64,000 nt of DNA from Ruminococcus sp. AM22-13 (GCF_003471165.1 NZ_QRIL01000006.1:62417-126416); one strand, 5' to 3'. Shown: positions 38,998-46,738, counted from the first letter of the stretch. Numbers and translations are program-made. The notes: generated from the letters alone by a model not told the origin.

Positions 38998-39055
38998 GGG
39001 CTTTTTTATGTTATAGGAACATTACGGAGTAATTTCCTATAACATAAAAAAGCCC
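38998..39055 (-). repeat. 22-bp perfect palindrome after the T-box terminator
   Basis: Arms 38998-39019 and 39034-39055 are perfectly complementary (GGGCTTTTTTATG... / ...CATAAAAAAGCCC), and the inner TTAC/GTAA extends the stem. The right arm contains the T-tract of the T-box terminator. Between it and trpE (38932-38998) lies another nested hairpin (CTGCGACGG ... CCGTCGCAG). Confidence 0.8.
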
Positions 39056-39335
39056 GTCCTTGACAGAATTATCGTTTCTGTCAAGGACGAGCGTATATAC
39101 TTCACCCGCGGTGCCACCTTGATTTACGGTTTGAACCGTACTCTTTGCGAAATACCTTCATATTTCCGGCAACTGACGTATGCCTCACGTCACAGGATAC
39201 TTAGTCTGCTCTGTAATCTTCAACCTTTCACTGTGCCCTCAGCGGCCCATTTGGCAGACTGCATTTCCACCCGGCTCTCACCTTCCCGGATTCTCTGTGC
39301 GCGCATGACTGCTTTGACTTCCGCTTCATCGGTTT
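39046..39335 (-). promoter_or_regulatory. Tryptophan T-box leader of the trp operon
   Basis: On the minus strand the T-box core AGGTGGCACCGCGG lies at about 39106-39119. Upstream is a stem I region with AGAGAATCCGGG and GTGAGAGCCGGGTGGAA. A UGG triplet at 39247-39249 (in CCAAATGGGCC) is the candidate Trp specifier codon. Downstream is a terminator with 13-bp arms (39056-39068 and 39076-39088) and a run of six T (39046-39051). Uncharged tRNA-Trp should favour the antiterminator and turn on trpEGDCFBA. Confidence 0.92.
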
Positions 39336-39439
39336 AATCTGTTAAATTTACATTTAATTTACCACCGGAAACTATATTTGTCAATCCTGAATTTCATTCA
39401 ATAACATATTTCTATCATTATCAGTTACTGTTCACACAC

Positions 39440-39521
39440 CACTATCCCGCGAGGTGTTTTGGCATAAATATGCCAAAATTCCGAGACATATAAGTCAAAA
39501 TTCCATTGCCGCAGGCAATCT
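39440..39521 (+). repeat. Family B intergenic repeat, copy 1
   Basis: Runs from CACTATCCCG to GCAGGCAATCTGG. It includes the palindrome TTTTGGCATAAATATGCCAAAA. A diverged copy in the same orientation lies at 53223-53305. The rest of 39360-39660 holds a small GTTACTG palindrome and no gene. Confidence 0.65.
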
Positions 39522-39663
39522 GGAATGAATTCTGGCTACGTTACTGTGAACGGAGTGAACAGCAACACATATTTTTATCATTACCAGGAAATTCATTACA
39601 GATATCTGCAGTCTGTTTTCGCCACATATCTGCACCAGATAATCCATTTGCTGTAATCTGAAT

Positions 39664-39702
39664 AAAAGCGCAAAACCAGATATTCCCGGTTTCACGCTTT
39701 TT
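39664..39702. terminator. Terminator after NCS2 permease, two-way
   Basis: AAAGCGCAAAACC pairs with GGTTTCACGCTTT; T-rich runs follow on both strands. Confidence 0.75.
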
Positions 39703-39743
39703 ATTGTTTTACTTATTCACTTTCGAACACTCCCAGTGTGCTG

Positions 39744-41204
39744 CTATTTCTTCTGTGTCTCTTTTTTCTTCATGTCAAGAATCTCTTCTGCGATCTCAAC
39801 TTCGGATTTCTCATCCGGTGGAAGCACGATATTCAGAATGATAGCAAACAGTGCTGCAGGTACAATTCCTGAACCACCAAAGATCAGTGTGATTGCCTGC
39901 GGCATATGTGCAAGGACTGCTGAGTTTGCCCCAAGTCCATAGCCAAGACCAAGTGCAACAGAGACAATTGTTACGTTTCTCGGGGTTACCGGCCATTTTG
40001 TGATAAGCTGGATACCGCTGACAACAATAGATGAGAACATCATAACTGCCGCACCGCCCAGTACACTCTGAGGCATGATGGAAATCAGTGCTGCAAGCTT
40101 CGGAAACAGACCACATGCGATAAGGAAAATACCGCCTGTTGCAATTGAGAAACGGTTTACAACCTTGTTCATTGCAACCAGACCTACGTTCTGGCTGAAA
40201 GAAGTATTCGGAAGTACGCCAAATACTGCTGCCAGTGAAGATCCAAGGCCATCACACATAACGCCGCCGGAAAGCTCTTTGTCTGTAGCTTCTCTTCCAA
40301 GACCGCCCTCTGTGATACCGGAAATATCACCGACAGTCTCTACAGCTGTTACAATAAACATGATGCAGATCGGAACGATTGCCCTTGCATCAAATACCCA
40401 TTTGACAGGCATGATCTTCGGCACTGCAAACCAGGATGCGTTTGCTACTTTATCCCAGTTAAGAACCCAGGATTTGGTAGCTTCTACTGTTGCACCTGCA
40501 TCATCCACATAGGTAAAGGTGGTAGGAAGAACTGCTGCCATAATACTTACCAGCACATATCCTACGATAATACCGATCAGAATTGATGCAAAGCTTGTAA
40601 ATCCTTTTGTTCCATGTTTTAATACGACAATTACAACCAGAACTACAAAGCCTACAAACAGATTCTCCAGAGAACCGTAGTCCTTAGCGGAATTTCCGCC
40701 GCCAAAAGAACTGATACCAACAGCAATCAGTGAAAGACCGATTGATAATACAACGGTTCCTGTTACAACTGACGGGAAAAATTTTCTCAGTGGTTTCAGG
40801 AAGCTTCCCAGTACAGTTTCAAAAAGACCGCCGATAAAGGACGCCGCCATAATTGCACCATACGCAACCACTCCATTACCCATGACTCCTGCAACACTCT
40901 GGCATACGCCAATGAAACCGGAACTGGTTCCCATAACGATGGGGAGTTTACCACCCACAGGTCCTATGGTAAATACCTGAACCAACGTTACAATACCTGC
41001 GATCAGCATGGCATTCTGCAGAAGTGCTACCTGCAGTTCTCCGCCGGCTTCAATCCCACAGGCTGCTGTGATGATCAGAAGCGGTGTAAGGTTACCTACG
41101 AACATAGCCAGCACATGCTGCAAACCAAGAGGAATCGCCAGCTTCAGTGGCGGCCTTCCGTCAAGGTCGTAGGGTGTTACTGTGTTTTTCTCTTGTTTCT
41201 CCAT
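39744..41204 (-). CDS. NCS2 nucleobase (xanthine/uric acid type) permease
   Basis: 486 aa membrane protein with about 12-14 hydrophobic segments. The QH motif region (GLQHVLAMFVGNLTP, about 27-41) and NTSFSQNVGLVAMNKVVNRF (about 327) are typical of the xanthine/urate branch of NCS2 (PbuX/XanQ-like). Cation-driven purine uptake is likely, and xpt (56696) could use imported xanthine. GAGGGAAAGGA precedes the ATG. A roughly 340-nt leader with its own promoter and an early terminator lies upstream. Confidence 0.9.
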   Translation of the reverse strand: MEKQEKNTVTPYDLDGRPPLKLAIPLGLQHVLAMFVGNLTPLLIITAACGIEAGGELQVALLQNAMLIAGIVTLVQVFTIGPVGGKLPIVMGTSSGFIGVCQSVAGVMGNGVVAYGAIMAASFIGGLFETVLGSFLKPLRKFFPSVVTGTVVLSIGLSLIAVGISSFGGGNSAKDYGSLENLFVGFVVLVVIVVLKHGTKGFTSFASILIGIIVGYVLVSIMAAVLPTTFTYVDDAGATVEATKSWVLNWDKVANASWFAVPKIMPVKWVFDARAIVPICIMFIVTAVETVGDISGITEGGLGREATDKELSGGVMCDGLGSSLAAVFGVLPNTSFSQNVGLVAMNKVVNRFSIATGGIFLIACGLFPKLAALISIMPQSVLGGAAVMMFSSIVVSGIQLITKWPVTPRNVTIVSVALGLGYGLGANSAVLAHMPQAITLIFGGSGIVPAALFAIILNIVLPPDEKSEVEIAEEILDMKKKETQKK

Positions 41205-41455
41205 TCCTTTCCCTCTCTTTCGTGGATGTTAACGTGTAATGGCAAGGCAGTCTGTTTATCAATAGTCAGAATTTATTTGTTTCAACTCACAGTCGGTAAT
41301 TTCACAGAGTCTGACATGTCAGCAACATGCTGACCGTGATTTGTCTCATGTCAGTGGAGGATACCGATTTCTCTCCGCCCGCCACTACCATTCATTTTCT
41401 TGTTTGCAATTCATCTCGCCACCTATAGGTGAGAGAATTCTTGTTATATCTTGTT
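41205..41455 (-). promoter_or_regulatory. Structured leader of the NCS2 permease, class unknown
   Basis: Between the early terminator (41456) and the start codon the minus strand holds TTCTCTCACCTATAGGTGG / CGAGATGAA, a segment GGCGGGCGGAGAGAAATC, and nested palindromes CTGACATG ... GTCAGCATGTTGCTGAC ... CATGTCAG (about 41310-41354). I do not recognise purine, PRPP, preQ1 or guanidine aptamers in it. It may be a riboswitch, a protein-binding leader or a former intergenic element. Confidence 0.4.
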
Positions 41456-41488
41456 AAAAAAGGCAGCTATCCCCTGAGAATAACTACC
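41456..41488 (-). terminator. Rho-independent terminator early in the NCS2 leader
   Basis: GGTAGTTAT and ATAGCTGCC pair (two G-U pairs) around TCTCAGGGG and are followed by TTTTTT. It lies only about 50 nt downstream of the promoter at 41542-41570. Confidence 0.75.
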
Positions 41489-41541
41489 TTGTTATCATTT
41501 CATCATACTGTTGATATATCTCCTTGCTTTTACCCGTTGAT

Positions 41542-41570
41542 ATTATAAAGGATTTAAGAAATTATGGCAA
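41542..41570 (-). promoter_or_regulatory. Promoter upstream of the NCS2 leader
   Basis: -35 TTGCCA (41565-41570), 17-nt spacer, -10 TATAAT (41542-41547) on the minus strand. Confidence 0.7.
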
Positions 41571-41654
41571 TAGATATGCAAAAATTTATGTATTAATGTA
41601 TTAATATATCGAAACCTCAATAGGCTTCACATCCAGACTTATTGTTCCTGCGCA

Positions 41655-42020
41655 TTACAATGCCATATTTTTTTCTACTGCCTGCATTCTGTTCTCAAGA
41701 TTTGCAACATGTTCTATCAGGTAACTGGTCTGTACTGTATTCACATGATTATTATGTGCTGCTTCTACGGCTTCATTGAATTTTTTCACCAGATAGCCAT
41801 GATTTTCCGCTAAAATTGAAATATTTCTGTCAGTTACATTTTCAAGATGAAGTTTAACACCGTTTACTTCTTCTTTTAAATCGCAAATATCCTGCTGTAA
41901 CGGTTCAATAGCTTTCTGAACGGTAGCTTCTACTGTTTCTTTTACCGTAGCTTCTACTGTTTCTTTTACCGTAGCTTCCATCATTTCCCTTAACATTTTC
42001 ATATCGTTTTTGTCCAGCAT
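41655..42020 (-). CDS. Small coiled-coil protein with internal repeats
   Basis: 121 aa, no known function. The N-terminal part repeats EATVKETVEATVKETVEATV (about 14-34), encoded by a 24-bp DNA direct repeat of about two and a half units (about 41925-41990). The rest is a heptad-rich coiled coil (DICDLKEEVNGVKLHLENV, VANLENRMQAVEKNMAL). No signal or membrane segment. Start at ATG 42020 with AGGAGG 8 nt upstream. The repeat number could vary between strains. Similar small proteins occur in Lachnospiraceae genomes as I recall, without assigned roles. Confidence 0.75.
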   Translation of the reverse strand: MLDKNDMKMLREMMEATVKETVEATVKETVEATVQKAIEPLQQDICDLKEEVNGVKLHLENVTDRNISILAENHGYLVKKFNEAVEAAHNNHVNTVQTSYLIEHVANLENRMQAVEKNMAL

Positions 42021-42215
42021 GTTTCTCACCTCCTGATCTGTTTACTTATCATTTCGTTCTTTTTCTGCTGATTATAACAAGTTCCGGATGTGAAGTCTAT
42101 TCAATTTTCAATATTCCATGTATAACCATTTTCCATATTTACGTTTCTATAGTACATTTCATAATTCTTCTGTATCATAATTGTTTTCAGGGTAAATATC
42201 ATAAAGAAACAATTT

Positions 42216-42265
42216 GTCAATCGGATATTCGCAACCTCCGCAAGGGACTTACTTGATTCGGTTAA
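42216..42265 (-). repeat. Family A element, partial copy
   Basis: Joins the outer tail (GTCAATCGGATATTCGCAA) to the other terminus (GGGACTTACTTGATTCGG, then TTAA), lacking the central palindrome. The remaining bases of 42021-42339 show only the tRNA terminator. Confidence 0.75.
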
Positions 42266-42284
42266 ATTGATTTATTCAGAAATG

Positions 42285-42316
42285 AAAAAAAGCCCACAAA
42301 CCTCCTATCCAGGTTT
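42285..42316 (-). terminator. Terminator of the tRNA operon
   Basis: AAACCT (42298-42303) pairs with AGGTTT (42311-42316); downstream on the minus strand comes GTGGGC and then TTTTTTT. Confidence 0.65.
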
Positions 42317-42339
42317 ATAGACTTATCTTTCGTAAATAG

Positions 42340-42413
42340 TAGCGAGAGGGGGATTCGAACCCTCGACACCACGGGTATGAACCGTGTGCTCTAGCCGACT
42401 GAGCTATCTCGCC
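42340..42413 (-). tRNA. tRNA-Met (CAT), copy 3 in transcription order
   Basis: Full cloverleaf: acceptor GGCGAGA, D-loop GCTCAGTCGGCTAGAGC, anticodon loop with CAT, T-loop GGTTCGAATCC. CCA is not encoded. The A/C in the D-loop differs from the other two copies (AGTCGG versus AGTTGG). CAT could in principle be Ile2 read after modification, but the body looks like elongator Met. Confidence 0.9.
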
Positions 42414-42429
42414 ATTTTCTTTTAAGATA

Positions 42430-42502
42430 TGGAACCTATAGGGCTCGAACCTATGACCCTCTGCTTGTAAGGCAGATGCTCTCCCAGCTGAGCTAAGATT
42501 CC
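42430..42502 (-). tRNA. tRNA-Val (TAC)
   Basis: Acceptor GGAATCT/AGGTTCC, anticodon loop CTTACAA (anticodon TAC), T-loop GGTTCGAGCCC. CCA not encoded. Confidence 0.93.
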
Positions 42503-42533
42503 ATATTTGTTGGTGACAGATTTCTCTGCCAAG

Positions 42534-42607
42534 TAGCGAGAGGGGGATTCGAACCCTCGACACCACGGGTATGAACCGTGTGCTCTAGCCAACTGAGCTA
42601 TCTCGCC
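42534..42607 (-). tRNA. tRNA-Met (CAT)
   Basis: Same as the copy at 42340 but with AGTTGG in the D-loop; identical spacing of 194 bp between units. Confidence 0.92.
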
Positions 42608-42623
42608 ATTTTCTTTTAAGATA

Positions 42624-42696
42624 TGGAACCTATAGGGCTCGAACCTATGACCCTCTGCTTGTAAGGCAGATGCTCTCCCAGCTGAGCTAAGATTCC
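42624..42696 (-). tRNA. tRNA-Val (TAC)
   Basis: Identical to the copy at 42430 by eye. Confidence 0.93.
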
Positions 42697-42727
42697 ATAT
42701 TTGTTGGTGACAGATTTCTCTGCCAAG

Positions 42728-42801
42728 TAGCGAGAGGGGGATTCGAACCCTCGACACCACGGGTATGAACCGTGTGCTCTAGCCAACTGAGCTATCTCGC
42801 C
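42728..42801 (-). tRNA. tRNA-Met (CAT)
   Basis: Identical to the copy at 42534 by eye. Confidence 0.92.
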
Positions 42802-42816
42802 ATTTTCTTTAAGATA

Positions 42817-42889
42817 TGAAACCTATAGGGCTCGAACCTATGACCCTCTGCTTGTAAGGCAGATGCTCTCCCAGCTGAGCTAAGATTCC
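42817..42889 (-). tRNA. tRNA-Val (TAC), promoter-proximal, with acceptor change
   Basis: First gene of the array. The 3' acceptor strand reads AGGTTTC instead of AGGTTCC, so G2 pairs with U71 instead of C71. Otherwise as the other Val copies. Confidence 0.9.
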
Positions 42890-42945
42890 ATATTGTGCTT
42901 GTTTCAGGCGGCTTATTTGTTGTCCGCTCCGTAACTTGCTTTGCT

Positions 42946-42974
42946 ATTATATAATGGATTTTGTCGGATGTCAA
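42946..42974 (-). promoter_or_regulatory. Consensus promoter of the tRNA array
   Basis: Perfect -35 TTGACA (42969-42974), 17-nt spacer, perfect -10 TATAAT (42946-42951), about 57 nt upstream of the first tRNA. A strong stable-RNA promoter. Confidence 0.92.
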
Positions 42975-43074
42975 CACCTTTTTTGAAACTTTTTTAATTT
43001 TTTTTATTTTTTTAATTATTCGTACATTTTAAAGCATTTTTGACTCCAACAAACTCCGGAATACAAGACAAATG

Positions 43075-43144
43075 GCAAGTCCACATGCACTGCTTATTGC
43101 TTTTCGCAACCTTCGCATGGGACGAACTTACTTGATTCGTTTAA
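43075..43144 (-). repeat. Family A element, partial copy
   Basis: GCACTGCTTATTGCTTTTCGC and GAACTTACTTGATTCG match the terminal half of the full copies, with decay. Within 42975-43289 I see this repeat and two hairpins, no gene. Confidence 0.7.
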
Positions 43145-43147
43145 AAC

Positions 43148-43197
43148 GAAACCCGGAAATAGAATTGCTCATGACACCAACTTTATTTCCGGGTTTC
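43148..43197. terminator. Palindrome, probable terminator
   Basis: GAAACCCGGAAATA pairs perfectly with TATTTCCGGGTTTC. It lies downstream of the LRR remnant; T-richness is modest. Confidence 0.5.
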
Positions 43198-43222
43198 TAT
43201 TTCAGGAAGTATCTTTTTATGT

Positions 43223-43251
43223 GAGGCAGAAATTTTTATCAATTCTGCCTC
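43223..43251. terminator. Palindrome GAGGCAGAA / TTCTGCCTC
   Basis: Nine-base perfect arms with a T-rich loop, 40 nt beyond the LRR remnant stop. Could terminate transcripts from either side. Confidence 0.45.
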
Positions 43252-43289
43252 TATATGACTTTAACTATATAATTTTTTATTCTGGCTTC

Positions 43290-43598
43290 TTATTTTGTAA
43301 TCTTCACAGAATTCTTCTGTCCTTTGCCTTTCAGAAGTTTCTGGTATGCACTTAATTTTGCTGCCGGAACTTTGATCACTGCCTTTGCAGAGATTCCCTT
43401 AAATGCAGAAGAACCAACTGCTTTTAAGACATTCGAACTGATTGTTATGGATGTCAATGCTTTACATCCGCTAAACGCCTCTTTGCCAATTGTAGTAACC
43501 TTGGCGCCAATTTTTACGCTCTTCAGTTTTGTACATCCTGCAAATGCTTTATTTCCGATTGCAGTTACCTGGAATGTGTATCCATTGATCTTGATCAT
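43290..43598 (-). pseudogene. C-terminal remnant of a BspA-like leucine-rich repeat protein
   Basis: 102 aa that open directly in LRR_5 repeats (AIGNKAFAGCTKLKSVKIG, TIGKEAFSGCKALTSITIS) and end with the typical C-terminal tail (VIKVPAAKLSAYQKLLKGKG). Intact BspA-like proteins have a signal peptide and several such repeats, so the 5' part is missing. The only ATG overlaps the edge of a family A element at 43597, which suggests that the gene was cut at or replaced by the repeat. Expression is doubtful. Confidence 0.8.
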
Positions 43599-43626
43599 AA
43601 CCGAATAACTGCTTCGCGGTTTATTC
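43597..43626 (-). repeat. Family A element, terminal fragment
   Basis: CATAACCGAATAACTGCTTCGC matches the terminus of the full copy at 56343-56364. It abuts the LRR remnant on one side and the metQ terminator on the other. Confidence 0.75.
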
Positions 43627-43627
43627 G

Positions 43628-43664
43628 AAAAAAATTCCTTCTTCGGTTTTACCCGAAAAAGGAA
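43628..43664 (-). terminator. Terminator after metQ
   Basis: TTCCTTTTTCGG pairs with CCGAAGAAGGAA, followed on the minus strand by TTTTTTT. Confidence 0.85.
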
Positions 43665-43681
43665 TCTCTTGTTATCAGTTA

Positions 43682-44602
43682 TTATTCAGCGTCTTCCGCT
43701 GCTTCAGTTGTTTCTGCATTTTCTTCTGCAGCATCATCTTTTGTTTCGTCTTTGCTATCTGCATTCTCTGTATCTGCAGCATCTGCGCTGTCATCGAAAG
43801 GAATTACTGCACCATCATATTTCTCATTGATAAAATCTTTAATCTCATCAGATTTCAGTACATCTACAAGTGCCTGAATCTTTTCGCTGTCTTCATTACC
43901 TTCTTTTACTGCGATTACGTTTACATATGTCTTTGCTGCTTCAGAATCAGATTTCTCATATGCAAGTGCATCTTTTCCAACTGAGAAGCCAGCTTCCAGA
44001 GCATAGTTTCCATTTAATACCACATAAGCTGTCTCGCCTGTAACACGTGCGACCTGTGCAGCTTCCAGCTCTACGATCTCCACATTGTGAGGATTCTCTG
44101 CAATATCCTTAACAGTTGCATTTAATCCTGCGCCTTCTTTTAGTGTGATGATTCCATTATCCTGAAGAAGAAGAAGTGCTCTTGCTTCGTTTGTTGTATC
44201 ATTTGGTACTGCGATAGAATCTCCATCTTCCAGATCATCCAGGCTGTCTTTTGTTCCCGGATAAATTCCGAATGGCTCATAATGAATGCCACCTGCATTT
44301 ACAAGGTGTGTACCTTTTTCTTCATTGAACTGCTCCAGATATGGAATGTGCTGGAAGTAGTTTGCATCGAATTCTCCACTCTCTACAACCTCGTTTGGTC
44401 TTACATAGTCATCAAACACAGTAACTTCCAGATCATATCCTTCTTTCTCAAGAATTGGCTTTGCTTCTTCAAGGATTTCTGCATGTGGTGTTGCAGACGC
44501 TGCAACTGTGATTGTCTTGTCATCATCCTTTGCGTAAACTCCTGTGCTTAAAGTTCCTGCTACTAATACTCCTGTTAAAACTGCTGCTACTAATTTTTTC
44601 AT
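43682..44602 (-). CDS. metQ: D-methionine ABC transporter substrate-binding protein
   Basis: NlpA/MetQ family, 306 aa. Signal peptide at residues 1-24, then KTITVAASATPHAEILEEAKP and the family blocks VFDDYVRPNEVVESGEFDANYFQHIPYLEQF (in two parts, about 60-92), PNDTTNEARALLLLQ. MetQ proteins are usually lipoproteins; here the cleavage region GTLSTGVYAKDD has no lipobox Cys. A C-terminal acidic tail of about 40 residues (D, E, A, T rich) is extra. AGGAGG precedes the ATG. It follows metI by 43 nt in a metNIQ operon. Confidence 0.93.
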   Translation of the reverse strand: MKKLVAAVLTGVLVAGTLSTGVYAKDDDKTITVAASATPHAEILEEAKPILEKEGYDLEVTVFDDYVRPNEVVESGEFDANYFQHIPYLEQFNEEKGTHLVNAGGIHYEPFGIYPGTKDSLDDLEDGDSIAVPNDTTNEARALLLLQDNGIITLKEGAGLNATVKDIAENPHNVEIVELEAAQVARVTGETAYVVLNGNYALEAGFSVGKDALAYEKSDSEAAKTYVNVIAVKEGNEDSEKIQALVDVLKSDEIKDFINEKYDGAVIPFDDSADAADTENADSKDETKDDAAEENAETTEAAEDAE

Positions 44603-44645
44603 AATAATTGTCCTCCTGAATTTAATTTTATTGTTATTTCATTTT

Positions 44646-45305
44646 TTATTTTCTTCTGTCTATCTTATTAGCGATCAGCATTCCCACTGACTGGAAAATC
44701 TGTACCAGGATCACCAGCAGGATAACTGTCACGATCATGATATCTGACTGATATCTGTAATATCCATAACGGATGGCGATATCACCAAGTCCGCCGCCGC
44801 CAACTGCACCGGACATTGCGGAATAACCAAGAATCGTTCCAATCGCAATCGTTGCTCCTGTGATCAGTGAAGTTCTGGCTTCTACCAGAAGCACTTTCAC
44901 AATGATTCTCATATTACTTGCACCCATAGCTCTGGCTGCCTCGATCACACCTGCATCAACCTCTTTAATAGAAGATTCCACCATTCGTGCTATAAAAGGA
45001 ATGGCAGCCACTACCAGAGGCACTACAGTTGCTGTGGATCCATAGCTCTTTCCCACTACTGCTCTGGTGAAAGGAATGAGCAGAATCAATAAGATCAGAA
45101 ACGGAATACTTCTCACAATATTTGCAATTGCATCCAGTATCTTATACAACACTGCATTTGGTTTCAGTCCCTCTTTATCTGATACTGCCAGCAACACTCC
45201 CATGGGAAGTCCGAACAGGTATCCCAGAACTGTGGAAAGAACTGTCATGTAAAGTGTTTCTCCCACACCCTGGACAATCATCATTATTGTCTCATGATCC
45301 CACAT
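44646..45305 (-). CDS. metI: Methionine ABC transporter permease
   Basis: 219 aa with five hydrophobic segments and the EAA-loop pattern (EAARAMGASNMRIIVKVLL, about 137-155). Forms the membrane channel with MetN. Its start overlaps the end of metN by 14 bases. Confidence 0.96.
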   Translation of the reverse strand: MWDHETIMMIVQGVGETLYMTVLSTVLGYLFGLPMGVLLAVSDKEGLKPNAVLYKILDAIANIVRSIPFLILLILLIPFTRAVVGKSYGSTATVVPLVVAAIPFIARMVESSIKEVDAGVIEAARAMGASNMRIIVKVLLVEARTSLITGATIAIGTILGYSAMSGAVGGGGLGDIAIRYGYYRYQSDIMIVTVILLVILVQIFQSVGMLIANKIDRRK

Positions 45306-46347
45306 ATCCTGTCACCTCCCCGATTGCTAAACCTTTTTCTTTCAGATACTGTTTCATCATTTCTGTTCTGGTACTGCCCTCCATAAACTCCAGTATCATC
45401 TCTCCCTTGGCTACACCACCTACATTCTTGGTATCTGCCTTCAGGATATTTACCGGTTCTCCGAATGTAAGGATCAGATTTGCGATCACAGGCTCAAAAG
45501 CTGAATTCTCGGAAAATACAATTCGTATTTTCTCACCACTTTTAATCTCTGCCTGTCCTTTTTCCCTGCCGGCATCCAGTCTTCCATCTTCATCAATGTC
45601 AGAACCCGAATCCTTACGAATCAGCTCCTTCGCCACATCCGACTGAGGATTTGCAAAAATATCTGCAACCAGTCCTTTCTCAACCACTTCACCCTCATAC
45701 ATGATTGCCACATGCGTACAGATCTCACGCACAACCGACATCTGATGAGTAATAATCACTATGGTGATTCCAAACTGCTTATTAATCTTTTTCAGCAATT
45801 CCAGAATAGAAGAAGTAGTCTGCGGATCCAATGCACTGGTAGCCTCATCACAAAGTAAGATCTTCGGATCCGATGCAAGTGCTCTTGCAATAGCAACCCT
45901 CTGCTTCTGTCCACCGGAGAGCTGTGCAGGATAAGCATTCTGCCTGTCCCCCAGACCAACGATTTCTAAAAGCTCTGCTGCCCTCTTTCTGGCCTCTGCC
46001 TTCCTCTTTCCTTTTATATAAAGGGGAAAACAGACATTATCGATCACTGACTTCTGCATCAGCAGATTGAAATGCTGGAAGATCATACCAATCTCTTCCC
46101 TCTGTTTCCTCAATTCCTTCTCTGTCAAATCTCCAAGAGCCTTCCCATCTATCAGAACCTGTCCCTCTGTAGGAACCTCCAGAAAATTCATACATCGTAC
46201 CAATGTACTCTTACCTGCCCCCGACATACCGATAATCCCATATATATCACCGGAATCGATATTCAGGTTCACATCCTTCAAAGCCTCGACCACGCCATCT
46301 TTCGTGTCAAAAGACTTCCGGACCTTTTCAATCACAATCCCAGACAT
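45292..46347 (-). CDS. metN: Methionine ABC transporter ATP-binding protein
   Basis: 351 aa ABC ATPase. Walker A GMSGAGKSTLVR (about 37-48), signature LSGGQKQRVAIARAL (about 140), Walker B ILLCDEATSALD, then a C-terminal NIL/ACT-like regulatory domain (about 270-345) that binds methionine in relatives. Start at ATG 46347 (MSGIVIEKVRKSF) after GGGAGAATGAG; a longer in-frame ORF to 46440 has no support. No S-box riboswitch was seen upstream. Confidence 0.95.
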   Translation of the reverse strand: MSGIVIEKVRKSFDTKDGVVEALKDVNLNIDSGDIYGIIGMSGAGKSTLVRCMNFLEVPTEGQVLIDGKALGDLTEKELRKQREEIGMIFQHFNLLMQKSVIDNVCFPLYIKGKRKAEARKRAAELLEIVGLGDRQNAYPAQLSGGQKQRVAIARALASDPKILLCDEATSALDPQTTSSILELLKKINKQFGITIVIITHQMSVVREICTHVAIMYEGEVVEKGLVADIFANPQSDVAKELIRKDSGSDIDEDGRLDAGREKGQAEIKSGEKIRIVFSENSAFEPVIANLILTFGEPVNILKADTKNVGGVAKGEMILEFMEGSTRTEMMKQYLKEKGLAIGEVTGYVGS

Positions 46348-46507
46348 CTCATTCTCCCTCTCTCTTATTCCCCGCTCCGTTGAGCATGAACATACTATAC
46401 CACTACACTTCCAAATATGCCAATTCATAATAGCTAGCACCAGTTATAGTTTAAAACTATATTTTTGTCACTTTACTACATTAAATTCTATATCTCCTGG
46501 ATTTAGT

Positions 46508-46557
46508 GAAAAAGAAAAACAGCAGGAGAAAGGTCATATTCCTTTCATCCTACTGCT
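46508..46557 (-). terminator. Strong terminator upstream of metN
   Basis: AGCAGTAGGATGAAAGG pairs with CCTTTCTCCTGCT and is followed by GTTTTTCTTTTT on the minus strand. It would end any transcript from the decayed FnIII region and insulate metNIQ. Confidence 0.8.
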
Positions 46558-46716
46558 TTGAAAACGTAATATTCATTAAATTCCATCATCCACATCCGGT
46601 TCTTTGGGATTTGCACTTTTGCATCCATTACAGGTCATCCTCTGCTATATTCATTTTGACTTGGATAATCCATCTGAGAATAATTTGTCGTTTTGTCCCA
46701 TGTAACATGAACCTGA

Positions 46717-46738
46717 GTCAAGCGGATATTCGCAATCC
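46717..46738 (-). repeat. Family A outer-tail fragment
   Basis: GTCAAGCGGATATTCGCAAT matches the tail of the copy at 19709. It lies inside a short uninterrupted reading frame (46635-46838, 67 codons) that shows no family resemblance and that I do not call a gene. The 46557-46878 stretch otherwise holds nothing I recognise. Confidence 0.6.

Noticed and set aside
42340..42889. CRISPR-like periodicity.
   Set aside because: The 194-bp periodic unit is a pair of tRNA genes. No CRISPR array or cas gene was found anywhere.
42315..42977. Three overlapping open reading frames (60-112 codons) antisense or parallel to the tRNA array.
   Set aside because: They are readings of tRNA genes and share repeats only because the tRNAs are triplicated.
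46348..46500. S-box (SAM) riboswitch before metN.
   Set aside because: None of its core elements could be found by eye; the stretch is AT-rich and short.
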